Shown here piece after piece: positions 1 to 9,387 of a DNA stretch of 26,236 bases. The position numbers were made by a program, and so were the translations under genes. Position 1 is the first letter of the stretch; each line of letters begins with the position of its first letter. This stretch comes from Spirogloea muscicola (taxonomy: Eukaryota > Streptophyta > Zygnematophyceae > Spirogloeales > Spirogloeaceae): assembly GCA_009602725.1 (NCBI GenBank), contig WELB01000133.1, positions 103,890 to 130,125 on the forward strand. The letters run 5' to 3'. The notes below the pieces were generated by a model. The model was given only the letters and a program-made list of their open reading frames with translations, was not told the DNA's origin and made no database searches.

Positions 1-1490
<1,490 letters not shown>

Positions 1491-1584
1491 CTAGGTAATT
1501 GCTCCATCCCCATCAAATCAGATCTGTGTAGCACAATCGTCATGATTGATCTGATAGGATGAAGAGGATGGAGCAGTAACCTAG
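1491..1584. repeat. Long imperfect foldback hairpin
   Basis: Bases 1491-1524 pair with 1548-1584 around a loop of about 23 bases. The left arm starts CTAGGTAATTGCTCCATCC. The reverse complement of the right arm starts CTAGGTTACTGCTCCATCC, and both inner ends carry CAGATC. There are several mismatches and a small length difference between arms. It could be a MITE-like remnant, a small-RNA precursor-like hairpin, or part of the 3' flank of the GPN1 gene, which ends at 1986 on the minus strand. No coding capacity. Confidence 0.6.
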
Positions 1585-1985
1585 TAATGTGGAGCTAAAC
1601 TGCACACATGCAAGCACATGACATCATTCAAGCCAGTGAGGGAGATTGCACATCGAAACACATGGCATGGTGCAGTGCAATCTCGGCACTAGAATCTGCT
1701 AACGAAGGAGCATACTGTATGATCAGTCATGTTAGAAGTTGTACTACAAGGCAGCTCATGGTTGTCCCAGATTACGTTTAGATGTTTTAGGCCCTACATT
1801 CGACGACATACAGCTGCCGCAATCGAGCATGCTTGCCCATATTGCGGCCTCCAGGTGAGGGGCTGGCCGGAGGTGGCAAAACTGGACAGACACTGGGCAA
1901 CTGCTATGCTGCCCATCGCGTCGATTTGAATACTACTTCACTCTAGCTCCCACGAGCCTCATGAGAGATCTCTTCCAGTAATATG

Positions 1986-4208
1986 TCACATTCTGCTATC
2001 CTCGTCATCCCCATCCTCTTCGTGATAGTCGTCCTCGTCCCCGACCTCATCCTCGTCCTCGTCCTCGTCACTCTCTGCACTGGATTTCGCCCTTGAGCGG
2101 AGCACGACCCTCTGGCCCTTGGCTTCCGCAATGTCTTGCTCTACTCTGGCAAGGTCTGCAGCCTTACGAGCTGCATCTCGCTTCTCCTTTTCAGCTCGCC
2201 TGTGCTCCAGCTCCACCCTGTGGCAGCAACACCAACATAAAAGTTCTTGGTCACTTGGCCCACTGCAACAGGCTTTCGTAGCAGTCTCCCTAGCAGCAAA
2301 TTACTGGGAGAATGATGAGAGCTTGCCTGTAGCTTGTCTCATACTCAATACCACTCTCATCCACAGCTTGGAAGAACTGGCGCATGCCTGCGCCAGTAAT
2401 CGCTGAAACTCCGACGTTCTTGAGGTTCTTATAGAATTCGTCAAGGACCAGGCAGAGGCTACGGCTCAATTGCGAAGTGTACGATGTGTCGCGCTCAATT
2501 GCAGCCTGGAATGCCTCAAAATCCTGGATCCACTGTAAAATGAATAGGCAGAGAATCTTCTCAGATGTTGTATCCCATTGAGACAGTCATTGCAACTATA
2601 AAGATTCTGACATGCAGATTAGCATGCCAAGCAGGCATCTTCCTTTCCGAAGCCAGAATATCTATCCTGCACTCATGGCCATGTATGGGATCCAAGGGAG
2701 CTCGCTGCACAACTCAGCAGCAATCTGAGAAGCCCTCAACATTACCTCCACGGCAAACTCGTGCTTGGCCACGTCGGTCTTGTTGAAAGCGAGAAGTAGG
2801 GGCAGGCGCGTCTTGTACAGGATGCCGCAGGCGTACAGCATGTTGCTCATGAATGTCACAGGGCTTGTGGACCGAGGTGTGTCCACAACATATGTCACAA
2901 CAGTGGGGAAGGTGGACGCAAAAGCCTCGGTAATAATTGCCCCCGATGCTGACCACGTGAAGATTTCAATCTGGCCAGGCGTGTCCACAAGCACGTAATC
3001 CAGCTCATTGGCCCGCCGCTCCACCAGCTTGACCACCTAAATTCGGCCAGCACCCACGAGGTTGCTGACAAGTTGAGGTCTTGAGTGGAACATTCTATCT
3101 TAAGAATCACAATGCAAGGAGCAGGTCGCCTGAAGAAGGGGGGGGCGGGGGTTGCTCAAGTGAGGGTTACAGATGGACTCTGACTCACTCCGATCTGGTC
3201 CAAACCCAATACTGAGTCCTAGACCGACAAACTTGTACCCCAAACCCCCAGAGCCTACTAGGACAGCTGAGACTTCATGCTTCTATCTGTTGAGGAGCCC
3301 TGAGTTACTGTCTCAAACAGAAAGAGTATTTCTCAAGTCACAGCTTCTTGATGGCTGGCAGACCATTACCAATCCATGTCAGCTTCATTCAAGAGCCCAT
3401 CATCGGATGAGAATGTGAGGTCTTTGCATATCCTGACCATCATTTGGTACATCATCTTACAGCTGAAAAGAAGCAAGCTTGACTTTTACGAAAGCAGGAT
3501 CGAGACTGCCTGCACCGGAGCTGCAAAGTTGCAGCGTCACCAGGGGTTGGCTGGATGTGAGGGTTGACATGATGTGAAGGCAACAGGCGAACCTCATCGA
3601 ACTTGGTGGCGAAGAGGTTGAGCGAGGTGAGGATGCCGCCGTTGGGGCCAAGGTGGTACTCCCTCATGACGTCCTTGTAGCGCACGGTGTCACGGATGTC
3701 GATGTTGGCGGGGTATGGCAGCGAGAGCACCGCAGGGTCGAGGTTGATGACGTACTTGCGCGCCTGCACGGAGGCCAGGTGCGCGTTGAACTGCTGCATG
3801 AGCGTCGTCTTCCCGCTGCCTGCGCGCCAACAACAAGGACAGCCGGCTCAACGATGAGCTCTGCAGCAACTCAGTGGCTGCACCATGACTAAGGCTCAAC
3901 TCTATGACCGAGATAGGGGCTGAGGTAGATGGTGCCAGGCTAGACTGAGATGCAGAAGCGGCGGGGCCCCAGGTACTCGTCGGCTCACCGGCCATGCCGA
4001 TGACGATGACCACGATGGGCCTTCGCCGCTGCTGCCGGGGGCCTGCCTGGTCGCCAGCCGCGGCTGCTGCGCCGCTGCTGGAGGCCACCGCGTGGACCGT
4101 GTCGGCCATCTGCCTCGGCTCGCCGGCGCCCTCCGTGGCATTGCTGCGGCCCGCCGCGTTGGCGGCAGCGGCAGCGGCGGCGGAGGCGGCGACGCCGCTG
4201 TCGGCCAT
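1986..4208 (-). CDS. GPN1: GPN-loop GTPase 1 (XAB1/RPAP4/Npa3 type), 5 exons
   Basis: Exons 4208-3989, 3819-3593, 3036-2746, 2532-2327 and 2217-1986 encode 391 aa, close to the family's usual ~370-400 aa. Visible motifs are the P-loop GMAGSGKTT (residues 71-79), the family-defining GPN loop LGPNGG (GPN at 131-133), the switch DTPGQIE (from 167), NKTD (234-237) and VSAITGAG. The tail is strongly acidic (DEDEDEDE run). GPN1 pairs with GPN3 and is needed for cytoplasmic assembly and nuclear import of RNA polymerase II. The start at 4208 has a good context (GGCCATGG) and opens an Ala-rich N-terminus; an in-frame upstream ATG at 4361 would lie inside the palindrome arm. Intron 4 is GC-AG (AG|GCAAGC). 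The gene's upstream region abuts the palindrome at 4308. Confidence 0.93.
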
Positions 4209-4291
4209 GGCCGCCGCGGATCCAGACAGTCGGACACTAGCTCCTCTACTGCACGTCCAGGCCGTCGGACACTTGCTGTTAGACGGCCACC

Positions 4292-4318
4292 ACCGCCGCC
4301 GCCGCCGCCGCCGCGGCG
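4292..4318. repeat. (CCG)n tract at the left palindrome boundary
   Basis: A run of CCG triplets ends in CCGCGGCGACG and overlaps the outer end of the left arm. The outer end of the right arm (7880-7889) carries the matching CCGCGGCGG, and the loop of the palindrome is also a CCG tract. The repeat lies 84-110 bp upstream of the GPN1 start codon. Confidence 0.85.
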
Positions 4319-4387
4319 ACGAAAGCGGCTGCTGGCGGTGGGGGCAGTGGGGACGCCTCACAGTCGGGGCAACAAGGCAACAAGTAG
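4308..4387 (+). pseudogene. Truncated 3' fragment of the SMP-domain gene
   Basis: Read on the plus strand, this segment ends ...QSGQQGNK followed by TAG at 4385-4387. It matches the last ~26 codons of the intact minus-strand gene at 7810-8001, with two changed residues (GD.S here against GG.P there). Everything upstream of the arm boundary at 4308 is unrelated (CCG repeat and GPN1 5' flank), so the start codon and the conserved core are missing. A TGTAA motif, the usual green-algal poly(A) signal, follows at 4525-4529, mirroring the one behind the intact gene. Confidence 0.75.
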
Positions 4388-5483
4388 GATCAACGTTAGC
4401 AGCGCCGCGCCTACATGGTGAGTCACAGGCTCGCTTGTGTCAAAGCGGCTGCGCAGGCCTTGAGGCGGGGCAGCTTGCTTGCTTGCCGATGTTGCTGCCT
4501 CTGCAACCCGCCGACAAGCAAAGCTGTAACATCAAAAGTCTGCAACCATGCTTTGAGCTGCCCAAGCCAAATTCTGAGTAGAGTACCTTGCCATGATGAC
4601 GCAGGACTCAAGTTGAATATCGGCGAGGAAATTATGGCGTGGTGGCAAGGAGTGGTTTTGATCTGGAGACGAAGTATGCCGCTTTCAGTGCCTCTGCTGT
4701 AGCCTTCGGTTTTGAGGGTGTTCACAGGGAGAGGCAACAGTGCGTTGCCTGCCCCTGTAGAGCAACGCTCTTCCTCTAGCCTGAGCTAGATATATCGTCT
4801 GCTGTACTTGAGTTGGAATATGGAAGAATATAATCAGCGAAGCGCTCAATGGCTCAAGTGCTCAAGTGCTCAATGTCCAGGGACCTATTGCTTCAGTCGT
4901 CAGGACTATGCATTGATGTCGCTTTGAATTTCATGCGCACCGCGCGCCTTCTCTCTCTCTCTCTCACTCATTATGCAATGATGTCGTTCCTGCCGCTTGT
5001 TACTCCCAAGTCACACGACATAATATGAGGCCCCCACTATCTAATCTAGGGGAACAGGCTACATCATTGTAATCATCTCAAGCGTACTTCCACAGAACAG
5101 ATATAATCCCTTATCGTTCAGAGCACTTCAGTGAAGCGATGTCACTTGGAAGGGTACGCATATGAGCATGTAGACAGGCAACTTTGGTGGCTGGCAAGCC
5201 ATGCTATATCCGCTCCTCGTTCGCTAGCCCGGCATCTGCAGAGGCCGCTACCACACCCGCTGCTGTTGCCACGAAGGCAGGCCTTCATTGAAGAAAGAAG
5301 AACCTTTGTTTGTGCTGGCCAATCCTCCCCGCACTCAGGAAAAAGGCTGGGACGCGTATACTAGTGCATCCATCAGATAGTCTTGCTTTTACTGAAACAG
5401 ACGTCACACGCTCACGGTCGAGCGCGGACGATGTCCTTCCTTAATTGGGCGACGTCTTTCCGCCGGCTAGCTACCCAGACTTG

Positions 5484-5908
5484 CATCTCCTGACTAGAGG
5501 TTACTGAGCGTTCCCTGGCTGATGTCTTAGTCCCAGTCCTTCGCACTCCGGCTCCTTCAGACCATGTCAGTCCTGTGGGCTGGCCTTTCCCAGCCACCAG
5601 TCAATCTGGCCGCGCTTTCTTTGACTCTCATCTCCTGACTGGAGGTCACTGAGCGTTCCCTGGCTGATGTCTTTGTCCGAGTCCTTCGCACTCCGGCTCC
5701 TTCAGACCATGTCCATTCCTGTGGGCTGGCCTTCCCAGCCACCAGTCAATCTGGCCGCGCTTTCTTTGACTCTCATCTCCTGACTGGAGGTTACTGAGCG
5801 TTCCCTGGCTGATGACTTAGTCCTAGTCCTTCGTACTCCGGCTCCTTCAGACCTTGTCCGTTCCTTTGGGCTGGCCTTTCCCAGACACCAGTCAATCTGG
5901 CCGCGCTT
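5484..5908 (+). repeat. Three tandem ~145-bp units (left arm)
   Basis: Units start at 5484, 5629 and 5774, each beginning CATCTCCTGACT, giving a 145-bp period. Shared blocks include GAGCGTTCCCTGGCTGATG, CTCCGGCTCCTTCAGACC, GGGCTGGCC.TTCCCAG and CAGTCAATCTGGCCGCGCTT. The third unit is shorter and more diverged. A related block, GGGCTGGCCTTCACAGCC, occurs in the dispersed repeat near 1282. Confidence 0.9.
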
Positions 5909-6065
5909 CCTGCTTCCTGAGGTGGCTGTCCCGAAGACCGACGGACAGTGGAGTGGTGGATATAAAGTTCCTTGTTGAATACAAAGCCCTCCTAACACAC
6001 TTCTGTTGATACTCTCGAGCTGCAGCATTGCCGCCGCAGCGCCTCCAGCGCCACGGCGCGAGCTT

Positions 6066-6071
<6 letters not shown>

Positions 6072-6096
<25 letters not shown>

Positions 6097-6124
6097 GGCG
6101 TTTGGCGCAGCTGCTGGCGCTGGC
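6072..6124. repeat. Palindrome loop with (CCG)n tract
   Basis: The 53-bp spacer between the arms consists of CCG triplets (to about 6095), then GCGGCGTTTGGCGCAG and a short GC-rich stretch. Pairing of the arms stops at 6071/6125. With the arms folded this would be the hairpin loop. Confidence 0.9.
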
Positions 6125-6288
6125 CGGCGCAAGCTCGCGCCGTGGCGCTGGAGGCGCTGCGGCGGCAATGCTGCAGCTCGAGAGTATCAACAGAAGTGTG
6201 TTAGGAGGGCTTTGTAATCAACAAGGAACTTTGTATCCACCACTCCACTGTCCGTCGGTCTTCGGGACAGCCACCTCAGGAAGCAGGA

Positions 6289-6713
6289 AGCGCGGCCAGA
6301 TTGACTGGTGGCTGGGAAAGGCCAGCCCAAAAGAACGGACAAGGTCTGAAGGAGCCGTAGTACGAAGGACTAGGACTAAGACATCAGCCAGGGAACGCTC
6401 AGTAACCTCCAGTCAGGAGATGAGAGTCAAAGAAAGCGCGGCCAGATTGACTGGTGGCTGGGAAAGGCCAGCCCACAGGAATGGACATGGTCTGAAGGAG
6501 CCGGAGTGCGAAGGACTCGGACAAAGACATCAGCCAGGGAACGCTCAGTGACCTCCAGTCAGGAGATGAGAGTCAAAGAAAGCGCGGCCAGATTGACTGG
6601 TGGCTGGGAAAGGCCAGCCCACAGGACTGACATGGTCTGAAGGAGCCGGAGTGCGAAGGACTGGGACTAAGACATCAGCCAGGGAACGCTCAGTAACCTC
6701 TAGTCAGGAGATG
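6289..6713 (-). repeat. Three tandem ~145-bp units (right arm)
   Basis: Mirror of the units at 5484-5908, in reverse order and orientation: about 6569-6713, 6423-6568 and 6289-6422. The middle unit is one base longer than its left-arm partner (CTTTCCC against CTTCCC). Confidence 0.88.
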
Positions 6714-7667
6714 CAAGTCTGAGTAGCTAGCCGGCGGAAAGACGTCGCCCAATTAAGGAAGGACATCGTCCGCGCTCGACCGTGAGCGTGTGACGTCTGT
6801 TTCAGTAAAAGCAAGACTATCTGATGGATGCACTAGTATACGCGTCCCAGCCTTTTTCCTGAGTGCGGGGAGGATTGGCCAGCACAAACAAAGGTTCTTC
6901 TTTCTTCAATGAAGGCCTGCCTTCGTGGCAACAGCAGCGGGTGTGGTAGCGGCCTCTGCAGATGCCGGGCTAGCGAACGAGGAGCGGATATAGCATGGCT
7001 TGCCAGCCACCAAAGTTGCCTGTCTACATGCTCATATGCGTACCCTTCCAAGTGACATCGCTTCACTGAAGTGCTCTGAACGATAAGGGATTATATCTGT
7101 TCTGTGGAAGTACGCTTGAGATGATTACAATGATGTAGCCTGTTCCCCTAGATTAGATAGTGGGGGCCTCATATTATGTCGTGTGACTTGGGAGTAACAA
7201 GCGGCAGGAACGACATCATTGCATAATGAGTGAGAGAGAGAGAGAGAAGGCGCGCGGTGCGCATGAAATTCAAAGCGACATCAATGCATAGTCCTGACGA
7301 CTGAAGCAATAGGTCCCTGGACATTGAGCACTTGAGCACTTGAGCCATTGAGCGCTTCGCTGATTATATTCTTCCATATTCCAACTCAAGTACAGCAGAC
7401 GATATATCTAGCTCAGGCTAGAGGAAGAGCGTTGCTCTCCAGGGGCAGGCAACGCACTGTTGCCTCTCCCTGTGAACACCCTCAAAACCGAAGGCTACAG
7501 CAGAGGCACTGAAAGCGGCATACTTCGTCTCCAGATCAAAACCACTCCTTGCCACCACGCCATAATTTCCTCGCCGATATTCAACTTGAGTCCTGCGTCA
7601 TCATGGCAAGGTACTCTACTCAGAATTTGGCTTGGGCAGCTCAAAGCATGGTTGCAGACTTTTGATG

Positions 7668-7672
7668 TTACA
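7668..7672 (-). terminator. TGTAA poly(A) signal candidate for the SMP gene
   Basis: TGTAA on the minus strand, about 138 nt past the TAG at 7810-7812. TGTAA is the common polyadenylation signal of green algae. No transcript evidence is available. Confidence 0.4.
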
Positions 7673-7809
7673 GCTTTGCTTGTCGGCGGGTTGCAGAGGC
7701 AGCAACATCGGCAAGCAAGCAAGCTGCCCCGCCTCAAGGCCTGCGCAGCCGCTTTGACACAAGCGAGCCTGTGACTCACCATGTAGGCGCGGCGCTGCTA
7801 ACGTTGATC

Positions 7810-8001
7810 CTACTTGTTGCCTTGTTGCCCCGACTGTGGGGCGCCCCCACTGCCCCCACCGCCAGCAGCCGCTTTCGTCGCCGCGGCGGACTGCGCACGG
7901 GCGGCGAAGCCACCTGAGCTCATGTCGCCACCGCCCTTGGCAGAGCTTGCTTGAATCCGCGACGCGTCTGCGCCCGTCATTGGGGTACTTCCCTTCGGCA
8001 T
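7810..8001 (-). CDS. Small SMP (seed maturation protein)-domain protein
   Basis: A single-exon frame of 63 aa starting at the ATG at 8001, in context CACCATGCC. The core TGADASRIQ..SAK..GD.SSG.FAARAQSAA resembles the short SMP-domain proteins of plants, algae and fungi (Pfam SMP), which typically read D-A-x-R-I-Q-S ... F-x-A-R-A-Q-S-A-A. The tail is Gly/Gln-rich low complexity. In plants SMP proteins are linked to late embryogenesis and desiccation, but the molecular role of the short forms is unclear. An in-frame upstream ATG at 8028 would add nine residues; I prefer 8001 because family members begin shortly before this core. The palindrome boundary at 7889 cuts the gene at codon 38, so its last ~26 codons and 3' flank are duplicated in inverted orientation upstream of GPN1. 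Confidence 0.6.
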   Translation of the reverse strand: MPKGSTPMTGADASRIQASSAKGGGDMSSGGFAARAQSAAATKAAAGGGGSGGAPQSGQQGNK

Positions 8002-9387
8002 GGTGCTATGTCTCAGTCTCGCTGCCAAGAAAGCGTCCGCTAGCCTGGTCAGCGCCGCCGCCGCCGCGGCCGCCGCCGCTGGTCCCGGCGCTCAGCTCGC
8101 TGGTCAGTCGACGCGCAGCGTGGTGGAGCTGCGTCGGCTGAGCGGAGCGCGGCGGCCGCGCGGCGTTGGCCGTGGCTGCGGCGATGGCGACCGCATGCTC
8201 GGCGGCTGCATGCATGCTGGTCATGCCAAGCCCGGACGGACATGCATGGCGGGAGCGGCGGCGCCGTTACGCCGCCGTTAGCGCGCTGCCGTTTCGGCTG
8301 GCGGATGGACGAGCCGAGAGGGACGGCGCCATCGAAGACGGCGAACCGGCAAACCAGTAGCAAACGACCACGCAAATCTAATTGCAGAAGTCCGACGCAA
8401 AGCTCGATCAGGACCAGCGCGACAGTACAAGGCAGAAGGACTTAGAGGAGAGTGATGGCTTCACTGAGGAGCGGTAAGTGTGATTGGCTACTACTGAATG
8501 TTCATTTGCAAAAGACACAATGTAATTGTCAAAGAGCAGGTGCTGAAAAGACAAATTGCTAAGACCAGCGAGAGGAGGTTTTAGTAAACGAGGCGGGTGA
8601 CCTCATTGTGCCCCCTTCTTCGCTGTGATAAGAACCTACTATGCGCTCTTCTCGCACTTGCCGTTTAAGTTCCCCCTAGCTTTGTTAGAGCCACCGTTCT
8701 TTCAGCAAAGCTGGAAAAGCTAGGTCCATGCCTTTAGGCTCTGCGCACCCAGCTTGCTCTTTTCTGGATTGGGTAGCAAGGCCAGCAGCTCTTGCACACC
8801 GCGGCCTCATTCAACCCGCAAAGTCAGCTTGACCAAACCGATTGCTCCAAAAAATTCTTGATCTAAAAGTTAGTAGAAGTACAGGGCGTACATGGCACAT
8901 GACAACCTGTCTTCTTTGACACAAGCGCCTCAAAGACTAGGACCAACCAGGATTCCACCATCATGAAACTGCAAGGCCGAAGAGGTGCTCGTTCATCCAC
9001 TTGACTCACGTCCAGCCAGGCTGCAGTCTTTACAAGTACTTTCAACTGGGTGGAGCATGCTCCTTCATGCAGAGTCATATATGACACAAAGCAGTTCAGA
9101 TCTTTGCACTGGTGCAAATCTGATTATCCTCATCAGACAGAGTGTCGTGAATTATTGGCATTGCATACCAGATTGAGATGCATACTCGATTGTATTTGCA
9201 GTGTTGCCAAAGGCTGGGTGCCCTGCTTCCCAGCCCTGAAAGTCGATCTTCAGCACTGTGTTCATGCTGGTTCTGGCAGCAGTCAGCAGTGCGCCGGAAT
9301 CAAAGAATCCTACTTATTGCTTGTACACATACAGCAGGGGTTAAGGTCCAGGCACATCCCGTACAGATCCCAACACACCTGCCATGC
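8002..9387. other. Intergenic region, no supported gene
   Basis: 8002-8350 is GC-rich with CCG-type runs (8057-8080) and is probably the promoter and 5' UTR side of the SMP gene. Frames there read as Ala/Arg low complexity. From 8450 composition drops to near 50% GC. A segment at 8388-8475 is flanked by an AG and a GGTAAGT and has an acidic, coding-looking frame, but no partner exon was found. TGTAA on the minus strand (9030-9034) could be the poly(A) signal of the cyclase gene, 354 nt past its stop. Confidence 0.5.

Larger units (their letters stand above)
4308..6071 (+). repeat. Left arm of a large palindrome
   Basis: This ~1,764-bp arm is the reverse complement of 6125-7889. Base pairing follows position sum 12197 in the outer part and 12196 in the inner part, because of one single-base indel near 5734. 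By eye I find about a dozen substitutions, several clustered between about 5810 and 5985 and two near 4353-4356; the stretch from about 4360 to 5470 is almost identical in both arms. The arm includes the truncated SMP fragment, a (TC)n run near 4952, and three ~145-bp tandem units. Frames such as 5131-5364 are mirrored in the other arm but resemble no protein I know. Confidence 0.95.
6125..7889 (-). repeat. Right arm of the large palindrome
   Basis: Inverted copy of 4308-6071, one base longer. It ends at 7889 inside codon 38 of the SMP-domain gene, where the two arms diverge immediately after CCGCGGCGG. This arm holds the natural 3' end and downstream sequence of that intact gene, so it is more likely the donor and the left arm the copy. 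That direction is an inference. Confidence 0.95.

Noticed and set aside
1642-1684. 10-bp perfect stem (GAGATTGCAC / GTGCAATCTC) resembling an RNA gene
   Set aside because: Short, isolated and without tRNA boxes or other supporting structure.
5131-5364. 77-codon open frame repeated identically at 6833-7066
   Set aside because: The identity follows from the palindrome, not from selection; the protein resembles nothing known.
5702-6551. Long open frames crossing the palindrome centre on both strands
   Set aside because: They are mirror images built from the tandem units and the CCG loop (poly-Pro, poly-Gly or poly-Ala), with no protein similarity.
8388-8475. Possible plus-strand exon between an AG and GGTAAGT with an acidic frame
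   Set aside because: An in-frame stop lies just upstream and no matching upstream or downstream exon could be found.
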